From Lysobacterales bacterium (lineage in GTDB: Bacteria > Pseudomonadota > Gammaproteobacteria > Xanthomonadales > Ahniellaceae), in assembly GCA_016182785.1 (NCBI GenBank), contig JACPFU010000027.1:40804-104803 (forward strand): a stretch of DNA of 64,000 nucleotides. Reading direction: 5' to 3'. Shown piece after piece: positions 37,106-46,470 of this stretch. Position numbers and translations under genes: made by a program. The notes beneath the pieces were generated by a model, which saw only the letters and a list, made by a program, of their open reading frames with translations, searched no databases and was not told the origin of the DNA. The stretch's first letter is position 1, and each line of letters opens with the position of its first letter.

Positions 37106-37768
37106 ATGAACCCGGTCGCGTTCCCGCAGGCCTCCGGTCCGCTGCTGCTGCAGGGCGGTGCCGGCGCGATCGAGGCGCACATCGAGTGGCCGGCACCGGC
37201 ACTGGCACGCGACGCCGTGGCCGTGGTCTGCCATCCGCATTCGCTGCACGGTGGCAGCATGGGCAACAAGGTCGTCACCACCTGCGAGCGCGCGCTGCGC
37301 GAGCTCGGTTGCGCGACCCTGCGCTTCAACTTCCGCGGCGTCGGCCGCTCCGCCGGAGAATTCGACGACGGCTTCGGCGAGGGCGCCGACCTGCTTGCAC
37401 TGTGCGACTGGGTGCGCAGCACGCGCCCCGCGGCGAAGCTGGTGCTGGCCGGGTTCTCGTTTGGCGCCTTCGTGTCGATGACGCGCGCCGCGGCGATCGC
37501 GCCGCAACAGCTGATCTCGATCGCGCCGCCGGTCGGGCGCTTCGACCTTGGCGCGTTCCAGCACCCGCATTGCCCGTGGCTGGTGCTGCAGCCCGACGCC
37601 GACGAGGTGGTGGACGCGCAGGCGGTGCACGCCTGGGTCGGGCGCCTGCAGCCGGCACCGGCACTGGTGCGCTTCGACGGCGCCTCGCATTTCTTCCACG
37701 GCCGGCTGGCGGAACTGCGCGCGGCGATCCAGGCCGGTGTCGCCGCGCTGCTGCCGCCGCTGGCATGA
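37106..37768 (+). CDS. Alpha/beta hydrolase (dienelactone-hydrolase-like fold)
   Basis: 220 residues. Strand-loop motif CHPHSLHGGSMGNKVV, the RGVGRSAGEFD loop, nucleophile S118 in GFSFGAF, and a late Asp/His pair (QPDADEVVDA, FDGASHFFHG) give a complete catalytic triad. It resembles the conserved alpha/beta hydrolases with a CHPHP-like start often found near ZapE or cytochrome genes. Its stop overlaps the ZapE start by four bases. Substrate unknown. Confidence 0.85.
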   Translation: MNPVAFPQASGPLLLQGGAGAIEAHIEWPAPALARDAVAVVCHPHSLHGGSMGNKVVTTCERALRELGCATLRFNFRGVGRSAGEFDDGFGEGADLLALCDWVRSTRPAAKLVLAGFSFGAFVSMTRAAAIAPQQLISIAPPVGRFDLGAFQHPHCPWLVLQPDADEVVDAQAVHAWVGRLQPAPALVRFDGASHFFHGRLAELRAAIQAGVAALLPPLA

Positions 37769-38856
37769 ACCCGAGTGCGGCCTACCAGCGCGAGATCGAT
37801 CGCGGCCAGCGCCAGGAGGACGCGGCGCAGCGCGCGCTGCTGCCGGTGCTCGACCGCATCCATGCGCAGTTGCTGGCGCGCGCCGAGCCGGCATTCGCGG
37901 CGCGATTCCTGGCGCGCTTTCGCACCCAGCCGCCGGTGCGCGGGCTGTACCTGCACGGCGGCGTCGGTCGCGGCAAGACCTTCCTGATCGACCTGCTGCA
38001 CGACACCCTGCCGGTGCAACGCAAGCTGCGGCTGCATTTCCACCGCTTCATGGGACGCATCCACGAGTCGTTGCGCAGCGTCGCCGGCGAAGCGGACCCG
38101 CTGCAGCGGGTGGCGCGGCAGTTCGCGCGCGAGGCGCAGCTGTTCTGCCTGGACGAGTTCTTCGTCACCGACATCGGCGACGCCATGATCCTCGGCGAGT
38201 TCCTGCAGCACCTGTTCGCGGCCGGCGCGACGCTGGTCACCACCTCGAACCTGGAGCCGCGGCGCCTGTACGAGCACGGTCTGCAACGCGAGCGCTTCCT
38301 GCCCGCGATCGCGTTGCTCGAACGCCATTGCGAGGTGCTGCCACTCGCCAGCACGATCGACTACCGACTGCGTGCGCTGACCCGCGCCAGCGTCTACTGG
38401 ACGCCCGACGGCGGCGATGCCGAGGCTGCGATGGCGTCGATGTTCGCCGCGCTCGCTCCGGGCGACCTCCGCGCCGGCGCGGCCTTGCGCGTGCACGACC
38501 GCGACATCGCGGTGCGCCGCCTCGCCGACGGCCTCGCCTGGTTCGATTTCGCCGCGCTGTGCGAGGGGCCGCGCGCGGTCGCCGACTACATCGAGATCGC
38601 GCGCAGCTTCCAGACCGTGTTCGTGTCGGCGGTGCCCCAGTTCGATGCCAGCCAGCGACTGGAGGATGCGGCCAAGCGCTTCATCCATCTGGTCGACGAG
38701 TTCTACGACCGCAACGTCAACCTGGTGCTGGCCGCCGCCGCCGTGCCGACCGCGCTGTATTGCGGGCAGCGCCACCGCCACGAGTTCGAGCGCACCGCGT
38801 CGCGCCTGATCGAGATGCAGAGTCGCGACTACCTCGCACGCGAGCACAAGCCATGA
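37765..38856 (+). CDS. zapE: Cell division protein ZapE (AFG1-family AAA+ ATPase)
   Basis: 363 residues. Walker A GGVGRGKT at 65-72, Walker B LFCLDEFFVTD, sensor region TTSNLEPRRLY and the C-terminal VPTALYCG match the LACE1/AFG1/ZapE family. In E. coli ZapE associates with the Z-ring under low oxygen. The ATG at 37765 overlaps the hydrolase stop (ATGA), and the stop overlaps the MFS start in the same way, so the three are one translationally coupled operon. Confidence 0.9.
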   Translation: MNPSAAYQREIDRGQRQEDAAQRALLPVLDRIHAQLLARAEPAFAARFLARFRTQPPVRGLYLHGGVGRGKTFLIDLLHDTLPVQRKLRLHFHRFMGRIHESLRSVAGEADPLQRVARQFAREAQLFCLDEFFVTDIGDAMILGEFLQHLFAAGATLVTTSNLEPRRLYEHGLQRERFLPAIALLERHCEVLPLASTIDYRLRALTRASVYWTPDGGDAEAAMASMFAALAPGDLRAGAALRVHDRDIAVRRLADGLAWFDFAALCEGPRAVADYIEIARSFQTVFVSAVPQFDASQRLEDAAKRFIHLVDEFYDRNVNLVLAAAAVPTALYCGQRHRHEFERTASRLIEMQSRDYLAREHKP

Positions 38857-40013
38857 GGCACGCACGTCTGCCGGGTACGGTGTGGGCGCTCGGCGTGGTG
38901 TCGCTGCTGACCGACACCGCGTCCGAACTGGTGCATGCGTTGCTGCCGCTGCTGTTGGCCGGTTCGCTCGGCGCCAGCATGCTGGTCATCGGGCTGATCG
39001 AAGGCGCGGCCGAGGCGATGGCCGCGATCGTCAAGCTGTTCTCGGGTGCGCTCAGCGACCGCATCGGCCGGCGCAAACCGCTGGTGGTCGCGGGGTATGG
39101 ATTGTCGGCGCTGACCAAGCTGGTGTTCCCGCTCGCGGCCAGCGCCGGCCTGGTGCTCGGCGCGCGCCTGGTCGATCGGCTCGGAAAGGGCATCCGCGGC
39201 GCCCCGCGCGATGCGCTGATCGCCGATGTCACCCCGCCCGAACAGCGTGGCGCCGCCTATGGTCTGCGCCAGTCGCTGGATACCGTTGGCGCCGTGCTCG
39301 GACCGCTGGCGGCGATGGCGCTGATGCTGTGGCTGCTCGATGCGCGCAAGGCGCTGTGGTTCGCGGCGATCCCCGGTCTGCTCGCGGTGCTGGTGCTGCT
39401 GGTCTACGTGCGCGAGCCTGAGCGTCACGTTGCCGAGTCGAAGCCGCCGCTCGGCCTGCGCCAGTGGCGCGCGCTCGATCGTCGCGTCTGGGGCGTGATC
39501 GGCATCGCCGCGCTGCTGCATCTGGCGCGGTTCGGCGAAGGCTTCCTGGTGCTGCACATGCGCGACTCCGGCTTCGGCAATGCACTGGCGCCACTGGCGC
39601 TGGTGCTGATGAGCCTGGCCTACACGCTCACCGCGTATCCGGTCGGTTGGTACGCGGACCGCATGTCGCGCCGCACCCTGCTCGCGGTCGGCGTGGCGAT
39701 GCTGGTCGCGGCCGATCTGGTATTCGCGCTGTTGCCCGGGCGCACCGGCGCTGCGCTCGGCGTCACGCTGTGGGGCGTGCATCTGGGCTTCACCCAGGGG
39801 CTGCTCGCGGCGATGCTCGCCGACGTCGCCCCGAAGCCGCTGCGCGGTACCGCGTTCGGAGTGTTCCATCTGTGCTGCGGCGTGGCGCTGCTGCTGGCCA
39901 GCCTTGGTGCCGGTGCGTTGTGGCAGTGGCAGGGCGCGGGAGCGATGTTCCTGGTCGCCGGTCTGATCGCGGCACTGGCCGCTGCTGCCCTGCGGCATGC
40001 GCCCGAGCGCTGA
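38853..40013 (+). CDS. Major facilitator superfamily transporter
   Basis: 386 residues, eleven to twelve predicted membrane helices. The loop 2-3 motif appears as GALSDRIGRRKPLV, and the second half has GWYADRMSRRTL at the equivalent position. RLGKGIRGAPRDALIA after helix 4 is a stretch seen in a group of MFS permeases often annotated as efflux or unknown. The start at ATG 38853 overlaps the zapE stop. Substrate cannot be predicted. Confidence 0.87.
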   Translation: MRHARLPGTVWALGVVSLLTDTASELVHALLPLLLAGSLGASMLVIGLIEGAAEAMAAIVKLFSGALSDRIGRRKPLVVAGYGLSALTKLVFPLAASAGLVLGARLVDRLGKGIRGAPRDALIADVTPPEQRGAAYGLRQSLDTVGAVLGPLAAMALMLWLLDARKALWFAAIPGLLAVLVLLVYVREPERHVAESKPPLGLRQWRALDRRVWGVIGIAALLHLARFGEGFLVLHMRDSGFGNALAPLALVLMSLAYTLTAYPVGWYADRMSRRTLLAVGVAMLVAADLVFALLPGRTGAALGVTLWGVHLGFTQGLLAAMLADVAPKPLRGTAFGVFHLCCGVALLLASLGAGALWQWQGAGAMFLVAGLIAALAAAALRHAPER

Positions 40014-40066
40014 TTCGTATTACAATTCTCCACACTCGCCTCCCTTCGGCGTGCACGGGGAAAATC

Positions 40067-43000
40067 ATGAAGTCCAAAGTTTGGGGCAGCTTGCTGCTGC
40101 TGTTGTGCTCTGTCTTGTTGCCGGTGGCGGCGCAAGACACGAATCAGGACAACGTTGTCATCGAACAGGCGCGCGGTGTCGATCAGCGCGTCGACTACGC
40201 ATCACTGGTGAAGCTCGGTCCGTGGGATGACCGCAATTACCAGATGCGCAAGGAAGACGTGGACGTCATTCCCGCGAATGACCGCTACGTGCCGGGCGTG
40301 CCGGCCTTCTTCAAGGCGCAGAAGCGCAAGGAGATGGCGGCGCAGGGCTTCCCGCTGTACGAACACTATCCGCGCGAGTTGAACAAGGACTTCCAGTACC
40401 GCTTCGGCGGCCTGATGCGCAATGGCGTGATCCAGCCCAAGGGGCTTGGCATCTACACCCACCCGGACCCCAAGAACCCGCCGCCGCTGCGCGTGTTCGC
40501 GACCGATCCGCTGCCCAAGGCGGTGCCGATCGTCGGCGAGGGGCCGTTCGACGGCACCAACAGCGACAACGAGACCGCAGTCGAATACAGCCCGGCCAAC
40601 CCGAACGTGCTGGTGCTCGGCTCCAACGGCACCGGCGGCCAGCGCATGGTCGCTTCGACCGACGGCGGCGTGACCTTCATCAACGCTGGCTCCTTCCCGA
40701 GTTCCTGCTGCGATCCGGCGATGGACTGGTCTCCCGACGGCAACATCATCTATGGCGCCACGCTCGGACAGCAGGGCGGTGCCTGCGGCGGCAGCTGGTG
40801 CACCCAGGTCTACTGGTCGTTCAACAACGGCGCCAACTGGCTCGGCCCGGTCACGGTCTCGACCGCCAGCTCGGACAAGGAATACATCCACGTCGACAAG
40901 CACCCGGGCTCGCCGTACTTCGGCCGCGCCTACATCACCTGGCACCAGGGCAACGTCATGCAGTTCGCGCGCATGAACGCAGCGCCGGTCAATGGCGGCA
41001 GCCCGATGACCTTCCACCCGGCGATCTCGTTCTCCGCCGAGGAACGCGGCATCGGCTCCGACCTGACCACCGACCACATGGGTCGCGTCTACTACTTCTG
41101 GCCGACCGTGACCAACGCATCCACCGAGGTGCGCGTGCTGCGTTCCGATGATGGCGGCGCCACCTTCGTCGACCTCGATCCCGGCAGCGCAGCGCAGAGC
41201 GCCGCGGTGTACGACCTCTGGGGCGACTTCGACTTCGCGATCCCGGCGATGGAGACGCGTCGCGCCTTCATCTACGTCTCTGCCGATGCCGACCTGAGCG
41301 GCGGCCCGCGCAATGGCCGCATCTATGCGACCTTCACCGACGAGAACCAGGCCGCCGGCAGTCCGGGCGGCGGCGGTGGCTCGGCGGCCGCGACCCACGG
41401 ATGGATCGTGGTGCGCTACTCCGATGACCAGGGTGCGACCTGGCAGAGCGCGACCACCCCGCATCCGACCGGCGATCAGGCCACGGTGGATCGCTTCCAC
41501 CCGTGGCTCGACGTCGACTCCGTCGGCAATGTCCACATCGCGTTCTACGACACCCGCAACTCCGGGCCCGGCCTGCGCGACAAGACCGACTTCTACTACT
41601 ACATCTCGATGGATGGCGGCGCCACCTGGATCGAGGAGACCCGCGTCTCTGCAGTGACCTCGCCGAACATCACCGACGGCCAGGAGTGGGGCGACTACAA
41701 CGGCATCTCGACCGCAGCCGGCAACGGCACCGTCGGCATGACCTGGACCGACAACCGCGGGCCGCAGCGCTCGTTCCTCGGCCGCGTCACCAATATCGGC
41801 GCCGGTCCGATCTACATGATGAGCACCACCCCGGGCGCCGCCGAGATCTGCGCCGGCTCGCCGCTGCCGCCGATCGACGTCACCCTGACCTCGTTCAGCG
41901 GTTACACCGGCACGGTGACGCTGAGCACTCCGGGCCTGAACGCGACCGTGTTCCCGAGCGCGACCTTCACCGTGAACCCGGTGGTGAACCCGGCGGCCGG
42001 TGGCAGCCACTCGACGCTGAACGTCACCACCTCGGCCGGTGCCAGCTCGGGCGTCTACCCGATCAACGTCCACGCCACCGACGCCGGCGGTACGCCGATC
42101 CAGCGTGACACCACGATCAACGTCACCGTGGCTGGCGGCGCGCCCGCGGCGGCCACGCTGGTCAGCCCGGCCGACGCCGCAGTCGGCGTGCCGACCACCG
42201 CGACGCTGACCTGGGATGCGATCGCCGGAGCCAGCGGCTATCTGGTCGAAGTCGCCACCGATGCGGGCTTCACCAGCATCGTGCATACCGCCACCATCAC
42301 CGGCACCAGCCGTCAGGTCGGCGGCCTGGCACCGAACACGCCGTACTACTGGCGCGTGCGTGCCAGCAACGCCTGCGGCGACGGCAGCTACTCGGCGGTG
42401 CGTTCGTTCACCACCGCGAACGAGATCTGCTTCGCCGGTTCGCTGGCGATTCCGGACAACAACCCGGCCGGCGTCACCAGCGACCTGAGCGGCATCGCCG
42501 GCACGCTGACCGACCTCGACGTGCGCATCGAAGCCACGCACACCTGGGTCGGTGATACCAAGTTCACGCTGACCCATGGTGCGGTCACCCGTGCACTGAT
42601 CGACCGGCCCGGCTACACCGGTTCGGGCTTCGGCTGCAGCGCCAACGACATCGCGGTCACTGCGGACGACGAAGGCCCGGATGGCACCATCGAGGCCGCG
42701 TGCAACGCCGCACCGCCGGCGGTGGGCGGCGTGCGTACGCCGAACGAGACGCTGGCAGCATTCGACGGCCAGGACTTCTCCGGCACCTGGACGCTGACTG
42801 CATCGGATCTGGCCGGCGGCGACAACGGCAACATCACCCGCTGGTGCCTGCTGGCCACGCTCGGTGCGCCCGCGAACGCCGACCTCGGCGTGTCGATGGT
42901 TGGCCCGGTGAACCCGGCCGCGGGCAGCCCGGTGACCTACACGCTGACGATCAGCAATGCGGGACCGTCCGACGCCACCGGCTTCAGCCTGGCCGACGCA

Positions 43001-43303
43001 TTGCCGGCGACGCTGACCGGCATCAGCGCCAGCTGCGCCGTCACCGGTACCGGCAACTGCGGCACCAATGCGTCGGCGGGCCAGAACGTCTCGTTCACCG
43101 GCCTGGCACTGACCGCGGGCGGCGGCAATTCGCTGACCATCACCATCAACGCCACGCTGGATGCGGGCGCGAGCGGTTCGCTGAGCAACACCGCGACGGT
43201 CACCGCCGGCTCGCCGGGCGATGGGGCCGCCGCGAACAACACCGCGTCGCAGACCACGACGGTCATGCCCGCGGGCTTCATCTACGCGGACGGTTTCGAG
43301 TAA
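40067..43303 (+). CDS. Large exported sialidase-like (BNR) protein with FN3, P-domain and DUF11 modules
   Basis: 1078 residues. A Sec signal (MKSKVWGSLLLLLCSVLLPVAAQ) leads to a beta-propeller with Asp-box-like repeats (STDGGVTF, SDDGGATF, SMDGGATW; about 170-590). Next come an Ig-like region, a fibronectin-type domain (PYYWRVRASNACGDGSYS), a P/Homo B domain with ATHTWVGDTKFTL and FSGTWTLTASD, and a DUF11 repeat (PVTYTLTISNAGPSDATGF). The chain ends FIYADGFE. No catalytic sialidase arginine triad is obvious, so a carbohydrate- or protein-binding surface role is as likely as hydrolysis. GGGG lies six bases before the ATG. A perfect terminator follows. Confidence 0.8.
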   Translation: MKSKVWGSLLLLLCSVLLPVAAQDTNQDNVVIEQARGVDQRVDYASLVKLGPWDDRNYQMRKEDVDVIPANDRYVPGVPAFFKAQKRKEMAAQGFPLYEHYPRELNKDFQYRFGGLMRNGVIQPKGLGIYTHPDPKNPPPLRVFATDPLPKAVPIVGEGPFDGTNSDNETAVEYSPANPNVLVLGSNGTGGQRMVASTDGGVTFINAGSFPSSCCDPAMDWSPDGNIIYGATLGQQGGACGGSWCTQVYWSFNNGANWLGPVTVSTASSDKEYIHVDKHPGSPYFGRAYITWHQGNVMQFARMNAAPVNGGSPMTFHPAISFSAEERGIGSDLTTDHMGRVYYFWPTVTNASTEVRVLRSDDGGATFVDLDPGSAAQSAAVYDLWGDFDFAIPAMETRRAFIYVSADADLSGGPRNGRIYATFTDENQAAGSPGGGGGSAAATHGWIVVRYSDDQGATWQSATTPHPTGDQATVDRFHPWLDVDSVGNVHIAFYDTRNSGPGLRDKTDFYYYISMDGGATWIEETRVSAVTSPNITDGQEWGDYNGISTAAGNGTVGMTWTDNRGPQRSFLGRVTNIGAGPIYMMSTTPGAAEICAGSPLPPIDVTLTSFSGYTGTVTLSTPGLNATVFPSATFTVNPVVNPAAGGSHSTLNVTTSAGASSGVYPINVHATDAGGTPIQRDTTINVTVAGGAPAAATLVSPADAAVGVPTTATLTWDAIAGASGYLVEVATDAGFTSIVHTATITGTSRQVGGLAPNTPYYWRVRASNACGDGSYSAVRSFTTANEICFAGSLAIPDNNPAGVTSDLSGIAGTLTDLDVRIEATHTWVGDTKFTLTHGAVTRALIDRPGYTGSGFGCSANDIAVTADDEGPDGTIEAACNAAPPAVGGVRTPNETLAAFDGQDFSGTWTLTASDLAGGDNGNITRWCLLATLGAPANADLGVSMVGPVNPAAGSPVTYTLTISNAGPSDATGFSLADALPATLTGISASCAVTGTGNCGTNASAGQNVSFTGLALTAGGGNSLTITINATLDAGASGSLSNTATVTAGSPGDGAAANNTASQTTTVMPAGFIYADGFE

Positions 43304-43327
43304 TCGGGCCACCGCGAAAGCAACAGC

Positions 43328-43358
43328 AAACGGGGCGCTTCGGCGCCCCGTTTCTTTT
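43328..43358 (+). terminator. Strong rho-independent terminator
   Basis: AAACGGGGCGC (43328-43338), loop TTCG, and GCGCCCCGTTT (43343-43353) form an eleven-base perfect stem followed by CTTTTC. It ends transcription of the 40067 gene and separates it from the next exported gene. Confidence 0.9.
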
Positions 43359-43409
43359 CTGCAGCGCGATTGGTGGCACACTGCGCTCCCGCGACGACCG
43401 GAGTGGGCC

Positions 43410-45743
43410 ATGCAGCGACTTCTGGTTCCGTTGTTCGTTGCCGCGACCCTCGCGGCGTTGGTCTGGCTGACCGGATCACAGGACCCGCAACCGCGGCTGC
43501 GCCTGCCGACGCCGGCAATGGAGGTTCCGGGCGAGGACGGCGACTATCAGCGCCGCCGCGCGGAATGGATCGAGACCCTGCATCGGCATGCGCCCGGCAG
43601 CGACTGGCGCGGGATGGATGCGAGCTTCCGAGCCAGCACGCTGCATTCGCGCATGCAGCGCATTGCCGCGCTCGCGGCCCGAGGTTCGGACCCGGATGCC
43701 TACCTGCAAGTGCATGCAGCCGCGGTCTCCGGGCAGTGGTACGAGCGCGGTGCCGGCAATGTCGCCGGGCGCACGCTGGGCACCGAGTTCGATGTCGCCG
43801 CCAACCGTCTCAACGTGCTCAGCCACGGCGGCAATCTGTGGCGCGCGGATCGCGCCGCACTCGACTGGACCAGTCCGGGCGATGCCGCCAGTTTCACACC
43901 GAACGGCAACTTCGGCTATCTGGCGCGGCTCACCGGTGGCGAGCGTCTGCTGGTGCTGTCCGATGCGCCGAGCGGCATCTATCGCAGCGATGATGGCGGC
44001 GTGGTGTGGACGGCAGCGACCGGGCTGGCGACGAGCAACGTCTGGTACGCATCGGGGCTTGCCGCTCGCGATCCGGCGAGCAGCGAGCTGTATGCGTTGC
44101 GCGTCGAATACGACTTCGGTGTCTCTGCCTGGAGGCCGAAGCTGTATGCGTCGACCACCCGCGGTACGAGCTTCACCAACCAGGGCTTCCTCGGCGTGCG
44201 CGACCAGGTCGCGCTGTTCTCGCCGCGCTACAACAGCAGCGCGATGTACCTGCTCGATGGGCTGATGTTGAAGACGATCACGACGGGCACGCACGCGCTG
44301 GTCAATGTCGCCAGTGTCACCGGTGCCGCCGCGCTCGCTGCCGGTGATCGCGTGGCCTTGAGTGGCGGCGTCGATGGCGCCAATACCTTTCTGTTCGCGT
44401 TCATCGCGCGCTATGGCGGCAGCGTCACCGAGGCCTATCGCAGCCTTGATGGCGGCGCCAGCTGGACGCGCCGCACCGATGCACCGGCCGCGCTGTTCGG
44501 GCTGAACTCGGCCGAGACCTCGACGCGCGACCCCTTGCGACTTTACGTCGGCGGCGTCAACGCCTACCGCAGCCACGACGGAGCGGCGAGCTGGCAATTG
44601 GTCAACAGCTGGCAGTCCTACTACGGCAACGAAGCAACCAAACTGCACGCCGACATCCCGAACATTGACGTGTTCGTCGACGGCAGCAATGTCGAGCGCG
44701 TGTTCGTGTCCACCGATGGCGGCACCTACGAATCCAGCGACGGATTGCTGACGGTGCAAAACCTCTCGCTCGGCGGCTTGCGCAATGCGCAGTACTACGG
44801 CAGCTACACGCCGCGGACGGCGCCGTATCCGATCCTGGTCGGCGCCCAGGACCAGGGCTACCAGAAGGCCAAGACGCCGGTGCCCGGTCTCAACAGCTTC
44901 GTGCAGACGATCAGCGGCGACTACGCGCACCTGAGCTCGTCGAACAACGGCGGCAACCTGTGGATGGTCTATCCCGGTTTCGTGCAGCTCGACACTGCGC
45001 CTGGCACCGGCGACTGGCCGGCGCTGCGCGAGTGGGACTTCGCCACCGGGAACTTCCAGGACTGGCTGTTCCTGGCGCCACTCGAAGCCAACCCGCTGAA
45101 CCCGAACCAGGCCCTGCTCGCTGGCGGCGGCATCGGCGCCAACCGCAATCGCGTACTGACGCTCACCTACAACGGCAGCAGCATCAGCCACAGCGAGGGT
45201 AGCTTCGACTTCGGTTCCAAGGTCACCGACGTGCAGTATTCGCGTGATGGCCTCACCCGCTACGCAATCGCCGACGCCGGTGGCTTCTACCGCGACAGCG
45301 GCGCCGGGTTCAGCCTGCGCGCGAGCGGCCTGCCCGATGGCCAGTTCTTCTACGGCAACTGCATCCTGGTGCACGCGACCACGCCGGGCACGATCTACGT
45401 TGCCGGTGCCGGCTACTCTGGCCCAGGCGTGTACCGCTCGACCACCAATGGCGACAGCTTCAGTCCGTTCAACACCGGCCTGCCGAGCACGCTGGTCTAT
45501 CACTTGGCGATGTCGGCGGATGGTGCGCACCTGTTCGCCGCCACCGAGCTCGGGCCGTACTACTACGACACCACGGCATCGAGTTGGGTTGCCCTCGCTG
45601 CAGCGCAGACGCCGGACCAGATCTACTGGCACGTCGATTTCATCGATGCGCTGCAGACCGCACGCTTCTCGACCTATGGCCGCGGCGTCTGGGACTTCGT
45701 GATCGGGCCTTCGGTGCTGTTCGCCAACGGTTTCGAGGGCTGA
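43410..45743 (+). CDS. Exported VPS10/BNR-type beta-propeller protein
   Basis: 777 residues. A signal anchor (LLVPLFVAATLAALVWLTG) is followed by repeats of the sortilin/BNR type, with Asp-box phrases RSDDGGVVW, RSLDGGASW, STDGGTYES and RSTTNGDSF spread over about residues 190-720. It ends VLFANGFEG, a variant of the F-x-D-G-F-E terminus of the upstream gene. No enzyme motif is seen. It is probably a secreted or surface-anchored propeller. A terminator in front indicates separate transcription. It converges on the ABC ATPase gene with seven bases between. Confidence 0.78.
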   Translation: MQRLLVPLFVAATLAALVWLTGSQDPQPRLRLPTPAMEVPGEDGDYQRRRAEWIETLHRHAPGSDWRGMDASFRASTLHSRMQRIAALAARGSDPDAYLQVHAAAVSGQWYERGAGNVAGRTLGTEFDVAANRLNVLSHGGNLWRADRAALDWTSPGDAASFTPNGNFGYLARLTGGERLLVLSDAPSGIYRSDDGGVVWTAATGLATSNVWYASGLAARDPASSELYALRVEYDFGVSAWRPKLYASTTRGTSFTNQGFLGVRDQVALFSPRYNSSAMYLLDGLMLKTITTGTHALVNVASVTGAAALAAGDRVALSGGVDGANTFLFAFIARYGGSVTEAYRSLDGGASWTRRTDAPAALFGLNSAETSTRDPLRLYVGGVNAYRSHDGAASWQLVNSWQSYYGNEATKLHADIPNIDVFVDGSNVERVFVSTDGGTYESSDGLLTVQNLSLGGLRNAQYYGSYTPRTAPYPILVGAQDQGYQKAKTPVPGLNSFVQTISGDYAHLSSSNNGGNLWMVYPGFVQLDTAPGTGDWPALREWDFATGNFQDWLFLAPLEANPLNPNQALLAGGGIGANRNRVLTLTYNGSSISHSEGSFDFGSKVTDVQYSRDGLTRYAIADAGGFYRDSGAGFSLRASGLPDGQFFYGNCILVHATTPGTIYVAGAGYSGPGVYRSTTNGDSFSPFNTGLPSTLVYHLAMSADGAHLFAATELGPYYYDTTASSWVALAAAQTPDQIYWHVDFIDALQTARFSTYGRGVWDFVIGPSVLFANGFEG

Positions 45744-45750
45744 GCCGCGT

Positions 45751-46470
45751 TCAGTGCATCGCCGCGACCAGTGCGGCCTCGACCGATTGCGTCGGGTCGG
45801 CGCGGATCGCGTCCAGGCGCGCGGTGCTGAAGTCGTCGCCGATGCGGCCTTCGCGCAGCACGCAGACGCGGGTCAGCAGGCGCTCGGCCAGCTCCAGTCC
45901 GTGCGTGGCGAGCACGATCGCGGTGTCGCCACGGCGTTGCTGTGCGGCGAGGAATTGCTTGAACGCGAACGCGCTCACCGGGTCGAGGCCGTTGAGTGAT
46001 TCATCGAGCAGCCACAGCGGCGCGCGCCCACACAGCCCGGCGACGATGCCGAGTTTCTGGCGCGTGCCGAGCGAACAGGCGCCGATGTAGGCATCGAGCC
46101 AAGGCGTGAGGCCGAGCGTTTCGACCAGTTCCAGCGATTGCGCGAGCGCCGCGGCGGGCAAGGCGCGCGAGGCATGCACGAGTTCGATGAACTGGCGCAC
46201 CGTGAGTCCGTCCGGCAAGCGCTCCGGTGCGATCGCGACCGCGCAGCAGGCGCGCACCCGGTTCAACTCCGTCGCCAGGTTCTGACCGCAGACGCGAATT
46301 CGTCCGGCGTGCAGTGGTACCAGCCCGCTGATTGCCGCGAACAGGGTCGATTTCCCGGTGCCGTTGGCGCCGATCAGCCCCACCCATTCGCCGCGTTCGA
46401 CGCGCCAGTGCAAGCCATCGAGCACGCGATGTTCGCCGCGCAGGACCACGACGTCTTCGACCTCAAGCAT
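45751..46470 (-). CDS. ABC transporter ATP-binding protein
   Basis: 239 residues. Walker A is GANGTGKST and Walker B is LWLLDESLNGLDP, with a switch His in LATHG. The usual LSGGQ signature is a variant, SLGTRQK, the form common in ABC-2-type exporters. The ATG at 46470 lies inside the end of the permease gene (eight-base overlap), so the pair is translationally coupled. Substrate unknown. Confidence 0.87.
   Translation of the reverse strand: MLEVEDVVVLRGEHRVLDGLHWRVERGEWVGLIGANGTGKSTLFAAISGLVPLHAGRIRVCGQNLATELNRVRACCAVAIAPERLPDGLTVRQFIELVHASRALPAAALAQSLELVETLGLTPWLDAYIGACSLGTRQKLGIVAGLCGRAPLWLLDESLNGLDPVSAFAFKQFLAAQQRRGDTAIVLATHGLELAERLLTRVCVLREGRIGDDFSTARLDAIRADPTQSVEAALVAAMH

Noticed and set aside
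40202..43411. 1069-codon reverse frame
   Set aside because: Antisense to the BNR-type exported protein; Gly/Arg/Val-rich without motifs.
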